Positions 1-6,025 of a DNA stretch of 10,397 nt are shown one piece after another. Every line of letters begins with the position of its first letter. The stretch's first letter is position 1. This DNA comes from an uncultured Acetatifactor sp. GTDB lineage: Bacteria > Bacillota > Clostridia > Lachnospirales > Lachnospiraceae. Location of the stretch: contig CAOOJO010000057.1 in the NCBI GenBank assembly GCA_948496895.1, positions 1 through 10,397 on the forward strand, in the 5' to 3' direction. The position numbers and the translations under genes are program-made. A model generated the notes under the pieces. It worked only from the letters and a program-made list of their open reading frames with translations. It did not search any database and was not told the origin of the DNA.

Positions 1-516
1 CACCATGCCGCAGGCCTGGAGATGCGCATACACCGTAACCGACCCCAGATACTTGAATCCCCTCTTCCGCAGATCCTTGCTCACCGCATCCGACAGCCCG
101 TTCCGCGCCGGAATCCGCCCTTTCTGGTGCCCCATATAGAGAATCATCTTCCCCCTGGAAAAGGCCCAAAGATACTGGCTGAAGGTCCCGAATTCCTCCC
201 GCACCTCCAGAAACCGCCTGGCATTGTGAATCACGGCCTCAATCTTCCGCCGGGACCTGATCATCCCCTCCGTCTCCAAAATCCGCCGGATATCCTCCTC
301 CCCGTACTCCGCCACCTTTTCATAATCGAACCCGTCAAAGCACTGACGGAATATCTCCCGCTTCCGCAGCATCATATTCCAATTCAACCCGCACTGCATC
401 ACCTCCATCATCAGGTACTCGAACTGCTTCCTGTCGTCATGCACGGGTACGCCCCATTCTTCATCGTGGTATTGTATCATTTTCTCATTACACAGACACC
501 AGCCGCACCGCTCCAT
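1..516 (-). CDS. tag: DNA-3-methyladenine glycosylase I, 3' end outside window
   Basis: Base-excision repair enzyme that removes 3-methyladenine from alkylated DNA in the cytoplasm. The visible 172 residues begin MERCGWC and include YHDEEWGVP at 16-24 and, near the cut end, KDLRKRGFKYLG followed by VYAHLQACG. These are hallmark Tag motifs. Cys4 and His17 match the first two zinc ligands of E. coli Tag, and Glu38 and Trp46 fall at the positions of the base-pocket residues. The second zinc pair (His and Cys near 175-179) would lie beyond the window edge. Tag proteins are about 185-190 residues, so roughly 15-20 are missing. The start is set by AGGAGG seven bases upstream of the ATG. An in-frame ATG at 582 would add 22 unrelated residues and is less likely. 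The motif CGLNW replaces the commoner AGLSW, a variant and not a sign of decay. The gene follows the truncated toxin remnant at 566-670. Confidence 0.93.
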   Translation of the reverse strand, partial: MERCGWCLCNEKMIQYHDEEWGVPVHDDRKQFEYLMMEVMQCGLNWNMMLRKREIFRQCFDGFDYEKVAEYGEEDIRRILETEGMIRSRRKIEAVIHNARRFLEVREEFGTFSQYLWAFSRGKMILYMGHQKGRIPARNGLSDAVSKDLRKRGFKYLGSVTVYAHLQACGMV

Positions 517-565
517 ATCCGTCCTCCTGCTTTCCTCCAAGCGATTTTCTTCCCCGGAATCATTT

Positions 566-670
566 TCATACTTCAGGGACATCGCCTTTCCTACGCTTAA
601 GGGTCGCCTCATCAACGGCAAAAAAATAAGCATCTTTGATGTGGTAAAAATATCCTTCAGCAATGACCAT
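566..670 (-). pseudogene. Truncated CptN/ToxN-like type III toxin (N-terminal remnant)
   Basis: A 34-codon frame opens with ATG six bases after a good ribosome binding site (GGAGG, 677-681). Residues 6-24 read GYFYHIKDAYFFAVDEATL, which resembles from memory the N-terminus of CptN-type type III toxins, PemK/MazF-fold endoribonucleases of about 150-180 residues. After residue 24 the resemblance stops and the frame ends at TGA (566-568) as the sequence runs into the leader of the glycosylase gene. More than 80 percent of a normal toxin is therefore missing and no active site can remain. The identification rests more on position than on the short similarity: it sits directly behind a terminator-like hairpin and tandem repeats, exactly where a type III toxin gene should be. 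It could instead be a chance short frame. Inference: a deletion joined the toxin N-terminus to the sequence upstream of tag. Confidence 0.6.
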
Positions 671-684
671 GGGCTGCCTCCGTT

Positions 685-717
685 AAAAACGCCTCACCTC
701 CGTAATGAAGGTGAGGC
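685..717 (-). terminator. Terminator hairpin between RNA repeats and toxin remnant
   Basis: A perfect 9-bp inverted repeat (GCCTCACCT at 691-699, AGGTGAGGC at 709-717) with a 9-nt loop. On the minus strand it is followed by G and five T residues (689-685). The T-run abuts the ribosome binding site of the toxin remnant. In type III toxin-antitoxin loci a leaky terminator in this exact place sets the excess of antitoxin RNA over toxin mRNA, so this supports that reading of the locus. Confidence 0.75.
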
Positions 718-823
718 AACATTTTCATACCGAATAATTTGTTCCTCGCGCCATCGGTAAGCGAGAGCATTTTCGTATCGAATAATTTATACCCCGCACC
801 ATCGATAAGCGACAACATTTTCT
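691..823 (-). ncRNA. Candidate type III antitoxin RNA (CptI/ToxI-like)
   Basis: Predicted transcript starting about seven bases after the -10 box at 830-835 and ending at the hairpin 691-717. It carries two 48-nt tandem units and the first several bases of a third. Type III antitoxins are repeat RNAs cut by their toxin into units that fold as pseudoknots and bind and inhibit it. Units of this length in low copy number fit the CptIN family, known from Lachnospiraceae and relatives, better than ToxIN with its shorter, more numerous repeats. Within the second transcribed unit CTCGC and GCGAG can pair across an 11-nt loop; in the first unit only about four of these pairs remain, one a G-U wobble. 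Promoter, repeats and terminator all look complete even though the toxin gene is truncated. The assignment is from architecture; no sequence search was possible. Confidence 0.62.
720..815 (-). repeat. Two 48-bp tandem repeats (antitoxin units)
   Basis: Units 720-767 and 768-815 match at 39 of 48 positions, with an exact 48-bp period and no spacer. The shared start CATTTTC (plus-strand sense) recurs at 816-822 as the edge of a further partial unit, and the minus-strand copy continues for a few bases past 720. Because 48 is a multiple of three, any open frame through them shows a false 16-residue protein repeat. Confidence 0.93.
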
Positions 824-829
824 GCTGTT

Positions 830-858
830 AGTATATGACAATTTTGGCAAAAAAGCAA
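830..858 (-). promoter_or_regulatory. Sigma-A-type promoter of the antitoxin RNA
   Basis: On the minus strand TTGCTT (853-858), a 17-bp spacer and TATACT (830-835, five of six consensus bases). The predicted start is about seven bases further on, only a few bases before the first repeat unit. This is the expected arrangement for a short repeat RNA. The -35 box is weak, matching only at TTG. Confidence 0.62.
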
Positions 859-904
859 TGTAATTTTTTGAAATCCTTGTCCGCGAACACATTATGGTAT
901 CCCA

Positions 905-1241
905 GATTTCTTTTTCAGCTTTTTCAACCAGGCTTATCAACAGGCTGAACGCATCATAGATCTGTCTATCATAAAATATCCTTTGAGCGGATTCCTCATC
1001 TCAGTACAGCAGACAGCATCGCAATGCCCTGCTCCGTAAACACAAAAGGCAGTTTCCTGCATCCGCCATATCCATTATCTTCTTCCAAACATGAAGTCGC
1101 AAATTGCGACTTCATGTTTTCATATTCCTCTTTTGTCAACTGGAAGCGAAATCGTTCCGGAAAACGAGCAATATTTCTTTTTGCTGTCTCATTAAGTCTT
1201 TTTGTCTCCACCTGATACAACATAGCCAAATCACTAAGAAC
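905..1241 (-). pseudogene. ORF6N-domain protein, degraded (internal deletion and frameshift)
   Basis: Remains of a phage- or mobile-element-type ORF6N DNA-binding-domain protein. The first part (1241-999) has no proper start. It reads SDLAMLYQVETKRLNE, then NIARFPERFRFQLTKEEYENM, then LPFVFTEQGIAMLSAVLR, which is the ORF6N signature, and then meets TGA at 996-998. The second part is in another frame (1000-905): DEESAQRIFYDRQIYDAFSLL followed by a segment ending KAEKEI. This matches from memory the C-terminal region of the same protein class, where about 45 residues normally separate the two blocks, so a segment seems to have been deleted with a change of frame. The first residues of the domain and everything after KEI are also missing. 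The region is AT-rich compared with the sugar genes, consistent with acquired DNA. Confidence 0.75.
1087..1119. repeat. Perfect 33-bp palindrome inside the ORF6N remnant
   Basis: Arms AAACATGAAGTCGCAA (1087-1102) and its exact complement (1104-1119) flank a single A. The palindrome falls on the codons for the segment around MKSQFATS of the ORF6N domain. Sixteen perfect base pairs in otherwise decayed DNA is notable. It could be an operator, a recombination or insertion hot spot, or a product of codon constraint. Confidence 0.85.
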
Positions 1242-1302
1242 ACCAATCCTGAACGAAAAGAATAAACTATTTTAAAAACAAAATACTCCTATAAAACAAA
1301 AA

Positions 1303-2145
1303 TCACCCCGGCCTGCGCAGCGGGCACCTGGACAAAGCCACCTTCCCCGCCAGCCCCTCCAGCCCGTTGTCCCGCAGGTAATCCTGCAGGATCGACTTCG
1401 ACTGTGTGGATTCCGGCCCGATGATGATCTCCGGCACCAGCTCCTCCAGCCCGATCCCGATCTTCCGGCACATGCCCATCAGATCCAGCGGATAATACTT
1501 CTTGATCCGCTCCGTGGTGATATGATAGCAAGGCTCCACCTCGAAGTACTCCTTCACGAATGGGGACACCACCAGCCTGACCTCCCGCTCCGACAGGAAA
1601 GACGGGTGCTTGAAGGCCGCGGAGCAGCTCCAGGCATAGTTCATGGCCTTCTTGATGTCAGGGTTCGCCAGGGACAGCTCCTTCCCCCGCTTCATCAGGC
1701 GGTAGAACACCCCGGTCAGGTTATGCCCCGCCATGTCGTCCTGGTAGAACACGGTCTGCAGGGACAATGCCCCTGTGGCCATCCGCTCCAGATGCCTGCC
1801 CTGGAAAGCGATGCACACGCCCCTGCCCCGGTTCCCGTACCGCTCCCACTGGGCCGCGTCGTCCCGGTGGAGGGAGAAGCACGCCGCGTAGGCGGAGTAG
1901 TAGAATTCCTTCTTCAGCTCCTCCTGGAAAAGCTCCCTTACCCGCTCCGCCCGCTGCATGTCCCCTTCGCTCTCCAGGCGCTTCGCCACCGCATCGCACA
2001 GGCCGTCCATAAAATAGCGCATCTCCGCGGCATCGTTCATGTTCAGCACATTGTTCACCCTAAGCTGGGCATGGTGGAGCATGCCGTCCAGCGCCTGGTA
2101 GTCCGTATAGTGATAGAGGATGTCATTCTCATATTCCTTTGCCAT
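1303..2145 (-). CDS. DUF2971 domain-containing protein
   Basis: A predicted soluble 280-residue protein of the DUF2971 family, whose biochemical function is not established. Recognisable family features are LYHYTDYQALDGML at 10-23, a following NMNDAAEMRYF block, ACFSLHRDDAAQWERYG and GVCIAF in the middle, a KHPSFLSEREVRLVV segment, and EIIIGPESTQ near the C-terminus. No signal peptide or membrane segment is visible. I chose the ATG at 2145 because the protein then begins just before the LYHYT motif and a GGGGA lies eight bases upstream. An in-frame ATG at 2187 has no ribosome binding site. It follows the LacI-type regulator gene by about 50 bases, so the two are probably cotranscribed. No clear terminator follows it before the decayed region. 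What it contributes to sugar use or to defence cannot be told from sequence. Confidence 0.85.
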   Translation of the reverse strand: MAKEYENDILYHYTDYQALDGMLHHAQLRVNNVLNMNDAAEMRYFMDGLCDAVAKRLESEGDMQRAERVRELFQEELKKEFYYSAYAACFSLHRDDAAQWERYGNRGRGVCIAFQGRHLERMATGALSLQTVFYQDDMAGHNLTGVFYRLMKRGKELSLANPDIKKAMNYAWSCSAAFKHPSFLSEREVRLVVSPFVKEYFEVEPCYHITTERIKKYYPLDLMGMCRKIGIGLEELVPEIIIGPESTQSKSILQDYLRDNGLEGLAGKVALSRCPLRRPG

Positions 2146-2196
2146 GTAAGCCGTCCCCGTTCCTATGCCTTCTCTGCCCATGGGCATCAGAAAAAA

Positions 2197-3231
2197 TCAG
2201 CCCCGCAATACGGAATCCCTGTATACAATCGGCGGATTCACATAAGTCAGCTCATAGGGCGCGTCCCCATGCTCCATGCGGTAGATGATCTGCACCGCCA
2301 GGCGCTTCCCCAGCACCCCTGTCTTCACCTTGGCCGTAGTAATCAGCTCCCCTACGGCATATTCCGTCCGCCCATCGTATCCGGTCACCACGATTCCCTC
2401 CGGAATCCGCTCCCTGTGTTCTGAAAGATAGGTCTGCAGGGTATGGGCGATGAAATCGCTGGCACAGACGAAAGCGTCCGGCAGCGTCTCCAGGGAATCC
2501 AGGAAATCGCCTATCTCCTTGCTATAAGAAAAGATGCCAATCTTGCCCGTCAGGCACAGCTTGTCCTCCACCGCCAGCCCATGTTCCTCCATGCACTGCC
2601 GGAAGCCCTCATATCGGTCATAATTCGTGCGGGCGTAGTGGATGTCCCCCACGAAGCCTATCCTCTTCAAGCCTCTGTCCAGCACGGATTTTGTAATCAG
2701 ATAGGTGGTGTGCTTCCCCTCCAGCAAGAGCAGGTCCCCCTGCAGCTCCCCGAAATCGATTTCCGGCACCGTGTCCAGAAATACCCTGGGAATGCTCAAC
2801 TGGCTGATCTGCTTTATTATCCTCTTGTCATACACATTCAGGACGATCGCGCCCTGCACCATCCCGTTGGACAGGATGGAGGGCATCCGGAAGCTGTCGG
2901 AATAGTTGGACGGCATATAGGTGTACATCAGGTTCACATTGTGAAGGGACAGCTCCTGGGCCGCCCGGTGTATGATGCTTGTCCAGAAAGTGGACGAGTT
3001 CGGCCTGGACACGATCAAAGAGACGTTCTTCTCCATGACCCCGTCGTCGATTTCCGCAAGCCCCTTCGTATAACCCAGCTCCTTGGCCTTTTGCAGGACC
3101 TTTTCGCGGACGCTCGCAGATACATTTGTATAGTTGTTGAACACCTTCCAGACAGTCACCCGCGATATCCCAAGCGCGTCGGCGATATCCTGCATCGTTA
3201 CTTTGTTCATAGATTTCTTCTCTCTTGCCAT
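2197..3231 (-). CDS. LacI/GalR-family transcriptional regulator
   Basis: A 344-residue DNA-binding regulator. The N-terminal helix-turn-helix spans about residues 11-33 (VTMQDIADALGISRVTVWKV), followed by SASVREKVLQKAKELGY, the standard LacI headpiece. From about residue 68 a periplasmic-binding-protein-like sensor domain runs to the end, with late landmarks VTGYDGRTEYAVG and TAKVKTGVLGKRLAVQII. The usual hinge sequence with PN and AR residues is absent and is replaced by TKGLAEIDDGVMEK, so its operator contact or allostery may differ from classical LacI. Two starts are possible: ATG at 3231 (GAGGG about 14 bases away) or ATG at 3210 (MNKVTMQ, with AGAGAG about nine bases upstream); the second fits family lengths equally well. 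It has its own promoter, stands just downstream of the fucosidase terminator and is the likely regulator of the adjacent glycan genes. Its effector is unknown. Confidence 0.92.
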   Translation of the reverse strand: MAREKKSMNKVTMQDIADALGISRVTVWKVFNNYTNVSASVREKVLQKAKELGYTKGLAEIDDGVMEKNVSLIVSRPNSSTFWTSIIHRAAQELSLHNVNLMYTYMPSNYSDSFRMPSILSNGMVQGAIVLNVYDKRIIKQISQLSIPRVFLDTVPEIDFGELQGDLLLLEGKHTTYLITKSVLDRGLKRIGFVGDIHYARTNYDRYEGFRQCMEEHGLAVEDKLCLTGKIGIFSYSKEIGDFLDSLETLPDAFVCASDFIAHTLQTYLSEHRERIPEGIVVTGYDGRTEYAVGELITTAKVKTGVLGKRLAVQIIYRMEHGDAPYELTYVNPPIVYRDSVLRG

Positions 3232-3251
3232 ACCGCGATATCTTTACCCTC

Positions 3252-3280
3252 ATTTTAACATATTTAACTTTTTTCCGCAA
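3252..3280 (-). promoter_or_regulatory. Promoter of the LacI-family regulator gene
   Basis: Minus-strand TTGCGG (3275-3280), 17-bp spacer, TAAAAT (3252-3257, five of six consensus). It lies 20-50 bases upstream of the regulator start, between the fucosidase terminator and the gene. Confidence 0.65.
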
Positions 3281-3323
3281 TGATTTTAAAAATATTAACG
3301 TGTCTTTATAGACGATTTTATGC

Positions 3324-3367
3324 AAAAATGCGGCCCCACGGCAAAGATGCCCGAGTCGGCCGCATTT
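3324..3367 (-). terminator. Rho-independent terminator of the GH130-GH29 transcript
   Basis: Ten-base perfect arms AAATGCGGCC (3326-3335) and GGCCGCATTT (3358-3367), with a small inner GGCA/TGCC pairing in the loop. On the minus strand a run of five T residues ends at 3324. It lies about 45 bases past the fucosidase stop codon. Confidence 0.85.
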
Positions 3368-3412
3368 CTATGTTCCGCATTGTCCTGCCTCCGCCCTTCC
3401 GGGCCCGTTACC

Positions 3413-4816
3413 TTATCTTAGGCAGAACACTCTTGCAAGCGGCGCCTCCCCGCTCATCCTCTGTTCAAGTGTCACATAGCAGCCGTCCGCCTGCCTCTCC
3501 ACGGACGCTACCCTCTCGTCCCCCATGGCCGTGACCTCCCGGAATTCTCCGGTATAGGGGATCCAGACCCTGTCCTCCACGGGCGTATCCCCGCTCTCGA
3601 AGCCCTGGATGGCGTAGACGGTGCCGCCCTTCTGGGTGAAGCCGATGCCGTCCTTCTTGTAGGGCGCGCATACCCGGGTGCCGTATATGGCCTCGCCGTA
3701 CCTGCCAAGCCACTCCCCCATGCCCTTCAGGGTCCTCACCGCGCCTGCCGGCAGCCGTCCGTCCGGCTGGGGCCCCACGTTGATGGCCAGGTTTCCGCCC
3801 TTCACCACGATGTCGATCAGAAGGTTTATCACCTCCCTGGGGGATTTGTAATCATCCTCGTACCGGAAGGAGAAGCTGGTGCCCAGAGTGATGCAGCTCT
3901 CCCAGGGGATGGACAGGGGCTCATCCGGCACGCACTGCTCCGGCGTCACATAGTTCTCGTAAGGCCCGCCGATCGTCCTGTCCGCGCAGAGCATCCCCGG
4001 CTGGATCTTGCGGATCTCCTCGATCACCTCTCCCAGGCGGATGTCCTGGCCGTTCCCGGCGTGCACCCAGCCCGCGTCGAACCACATGGCGTCCAGCCTG
4101 CCGTAGTTCGTCCCCAGCTCCCTGATCTGGTTCTGGGTGAAGGTCACGAAGCGCTCCCACTCCTCAGGATCCTCCTTGGGATCGTAGGAAGGGCCCCTGT
4201 ATTTGAATTTCCCTCTGGGAGTATCGTCCTTCCAGTAGCTGTCCACATGCCAGTCCGCCTTGGAGAAATAGGCGGAGACGCCGATTCCCCGCTTGCGGAA
4301 GGATTCGAATAAGTGGGCGCAGATGTCCGCGTACTTGTGGGTGTGGAAGGGACAGTCCGGTGCCGTTATCTTATAATCGGAATACTGTGTGTCCCACATG
4401 CAGAAGCCGTCGTGGTGCTTGGTGGTGAAGAGGACGTAGCGCATGCCCGCCTCCTTGGCCAGGTCGGCCCATTTCTCCGGCTCGAAGCGCAGGGGGTTGA
4501 AGGTCCTGTTCAGGCCGAAATACTCCTTCTTGAACTCCTCCCCCGTCACCTCCCAGTCGATGCCGTCCCTGGACCAGTCCGCGTCCCCATCGCTCAGCGC
4601 CCAGGACTCCACCACGCCCAACTGGGAATAGGGGCCCCAGTGCATCATCAGGCCCAGCTTCTGGTCACGGAACCACTCCAGCTTCTTCAGCACCTTGGGA
4701 TCCGTAGGCCATACGTAGGCCTCCTCCGTGCTGTAATTGTGGACGCCGTCCACTACCATCTCCTCCGCGGCCTGCCCTTCCTCCAGGGCCTCCCCGTTCT
4801 GTAGCACTTCTTCCAT
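3413..4816 (-). CDS. GH29 alpha-L-fucosidase, cytoplasmic
   Basis: A 467-residue retaining exo-glycosidase releasing L-fucose from oligosaccharides. GH29 landmarks from this start: MHWGPYSQ at 58-65, KHHDGFCMWDT at 133-143, AYFSKADWH at 182-190, the nucleophile region MWFDAGW with Asp247, PWESC at 304-308, and GGNLAINVGPQPDG at 340-353. There is no signal peptide, so it should act on imported sugars. The start at 4816 is chosen because GGAGGT lies nine bases upstream. The in-frame ATG at 4825 directly touches that site, and the most upstream ATG (4948) would add 44 Cys-, Gly- and Pro-rich residues that are really a GC-rich intercistronic hairpin. It follows the GH130 gene by about 150 bases with no recognisable T-run terminator between, so it is probably cotranscribed. 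Linkage specificity cannot be read from the sequence; core alpha-1,6 fucose is a context-based guess. Confidence 0.93.
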   Translation of the reverse strand: MEEVLQNGEALEEGQAAEEMVVDGVHNYSTEEAYVWPTDPKVLKKLEWFRDQKLGLMMHWGPYSQLGVVESWALSDGDADWSRDGIDWEVTGEEFKKEYFGLNRTFNPLRFEPEKWADLAKEAGMRYVLFTTKHHDGFCMWDTQYSDYKITAPDCPFHTHKYADICAHLFESFRKRGIGVSAYFSKADWHVDSYWKDDTPRGKFKYRGPSYDPKEDPEEWERFVTFTQNQIRELGTNYGRLDAMWFDAGWVHAGNGQDIRLGEVIEEIRKIQPGMLCADRTIGGPYENYVTPEQCVPDEPLSIPWESCITLGTSFSFRYEDDYKSPREVINLLIDIVVKGGNLAINVGPQPDGRLPAGAVRTLKGMGEWLGRYGEAIYGTRVCAPYKKDGIGFTQKGGTVYAIQGFESGDTPVEDRVWIPYTGEFREVTAMGDERVASVERQADGCYVTLEQRMSGEAPLARVFCLR

Positions 4817-4840
4817 TTCTGCCATACCTCCAGTAGACCG

Positions 4841-4904
4841 GTGCCAGGGGGCTGCCGGGCCGCCGTGAAAGCGGCAGGGCTGCCCGCAGCCCCTGACCCG
4901 GCAC
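4841..4904 (-). other. GC-rich intercistronic hairpin between GH130 and GH29 genes
   Basis: GTGCC (4841-4845) pairs with GGCAC (4900-4904), and inside it GGGGCTGCCGGGC pairs with GCCCGCAGCCCC with one bulged base. A further GCCGC/GCGGC hairpin can form at the tip. No T-run follows, so it is not a typical terminator. It sits just before the fucosidase ribosome binding site and may stabilise mRNA or tune the ratio of the two enzymes. Confidence 0.6.
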
Positions 4905-4967
4905 TCCCCGGCGGGCCAGCAAAACATATGCTGGCATGTCCGGTTCATAGTCTCATGTCATTCAGAT

Positions 4968-5960
4968 TCAGATCAGCGGATATTTCTTCATCCAGCCCAG
5001 CAGCTCGTCCACCGTGGTGAAGGCCAGGCCCGTCACCGTGTCCGCGCAGCCGTAGTAGATTGCAATGCGCCCGGTCTCCGCGTCCGCCAGCGCCGCGCAG
5101 GGGAATACCACGTTGGGCACATCACCGTTCTGCTCGTAGAGCTCCTCCGGCGCCAGCAGGTAGTACCTGGAGCGCTGCTTCACCTTCCAGGGCTCCTCCA
5201 GGTCAAGCAATGCGCAGCCCATGCGGTACACATAGCCGCTGCAGGTGCGCAGCACGCCATGGTAGATCAGGAGCCACCCCTCGTCCGTCTCGATGGGGCA
5301 GGGGCCGGGGCCGATCTTCATGGACTGCCATGCGGAGAAGTCCCCGCCGTAGGTGCCCATGACGAAGCGGTGGTGCCCCCAGTACTCCAGGTCAGGGCTC
5401 TGGCTTAAGAAGATGTCGCCGAAGGGCGTATGTCCCGTGTCGCTGGGCCTGGACAGCATCATGTAGCGTCCGTTTATCTTCCTGGGGAAGAGCACGCCGT
5501 TCCTGTTGTACGGCAGGAAGGCATTCTCCATCTGATAGAACGTCTTGAAGTCAAAGGTGTAGCCAACGCCGATGGTGGGGCCATGATAGCCGTTGCACCA
5601 GGTCACATAGTAGCGGTCCTCGATCCACACCACCCTGGGATCGTAGCGGTACTCCCGCTTCGTCACCTCCGGATCCTCGCCCACGAAGGTGATCGGCTCG
5701 TGGCTGATGTCCCAGTGGATGGCATCCTTGCTGAAGCCCACGAAGATGTCCATGCTCACGGACAGGCTGTCGCAGCGGAAGACCCCTGCGTACCCGTCCC
5801 CGAAGGGCACCACCGCGCTGTTGAAGATGCTGTTGGCAATGGGAGTGTCATGTCTGCCGATGATCGGATTCTGGGAATAGCGCCACACGGGCTTGTCGCA
5901 CCCTTCCGGCCTCTCCTGCCACGGTATCCCCGGCAGAGCATTTCCAATGATTTTGCTCAT
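4968..5960 (-). CDS. GH130 beta-mannoside phosphorylase
   Basis: A 330-residue inverting phosphorylase that cleaves a beta-1,4-mannosidic bond with phosphate to give alpha-mannose 1-phosphate, in the cytoplasm (no signal peptide). GH130 landmarks: WRYSQNPIIGRHD at 26-38, IFNSAVVPFGDGYAGVFRCD at 45-64, YDPRVVWIEDRYYVTWCNG at 106-124, NAFLPYNRNGVLFPRKINGR, then SRPSDTGHTPFGDIF, and a late DVPNVVFPC. Asp107 in YDPR corresponds by motif to the catalytic Asp of the characterised N-glycan mannoside phosphorylase UhgbMP. Length and motifs best fit subfamily GH130_2, which includes enzymes acting on Man-beta-1,4-GlcNAc or mannooligosaccharides; choosing between them needs a phylogeny. The ribosome binding site AAGGAGGT lies seven bases before ATG. 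It is the first gene after its own promoter and heads a transcript with the fucosidase. Confidence 0.93.
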   Translation of the reverse strand: MSKIIGNALPGIPWQERPEGCDKPVWRYSQNPIIGRHDTPIANSIFNSAVVPFGDGYAGVFRCDSLSVSMDIFVGFSKDAIHWDISHEPITFVGEDPEVTKREYRYDPRVVWIEDRYYVTWCNGYHGPTIGVGYTFDFKTFYQMENAFLPYNRNGVLFPRKINGRYMMLSRPSDTGHTPFGDIFLSQSPDLEYWGHHRFVMGTYGGDFSAWQSMKIGPGPCPIETDEGWLLIYHGVLRTCSGYVYRMGCALLDLEEPWKVKQRSRYYLLAPEELYEQNGDVPNVVFPCAALADAETGRIAIYYGCADTVTGLAFTTVDELLGWMKKYPLI

Positions 5961-5996
5961 AGTATGAACCTCCTTGTCAAATTAGTTTCCTCTATA

Positions 5997-6025
5997 ATTA
6001 TAATACATTCCGGCTTTCCTGTGAA
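5997..6025 (-). promoter_or_regulatory. Promoter of the GH130-GH29 transcript
   Basis: Minus-strand TTCACA (6020-6025, five of six consensus), 17-bp spacer, perfect TATAAT (5997-6002), about 35 bases upstream of the GH130 start. The -35 box lies inside a 12-bp direct repeat (6016-6027, second copy 6079-6090), so a regulator may act here. Confidence 0.85.

Noticed and set aside
22..600. A 192-codon plus-strand frame.
   Set aside because: Antisense to tag; the minus-strand product carries all Tag motifs.
657..818. A 53-residue minus-strand frame starting in the repeats, with two 16-residue protein repeats (MLSLIDGAGYKLFDTK and MLSLTDGARNKLFGMK).
   Set aside because: No ribosome binding site, seven or more of sixteen residues or codons vary with no synonymous bias, and the frame runs through a terminator hairpin and overlaps the toxin start. 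The 48-bp period being a multiple of three explains the apparent protein repeat; an RNA antitoxin fits better.
720..822. Tandem repeats as a CRISPR array.
   Set aside because: Units are contiguous without unique spacers, diverge by 19 percent, and there are no cas genes.
725..940. A 71-codon minus-strand frame.
   Set aside because: It is a chimera of the second ORF6N block, the antitoxin promoter and the repeats, with no start signal; treated as part of the pseudogene and RNA locus.
1522..3258. Long plus-strand frames at 1522-2424 and 2443-3258.
   Set aside because: Antisense to the DUF2971 and LacI genes; their translations show no recognisable domain and are rich in His, Pro and Arg.
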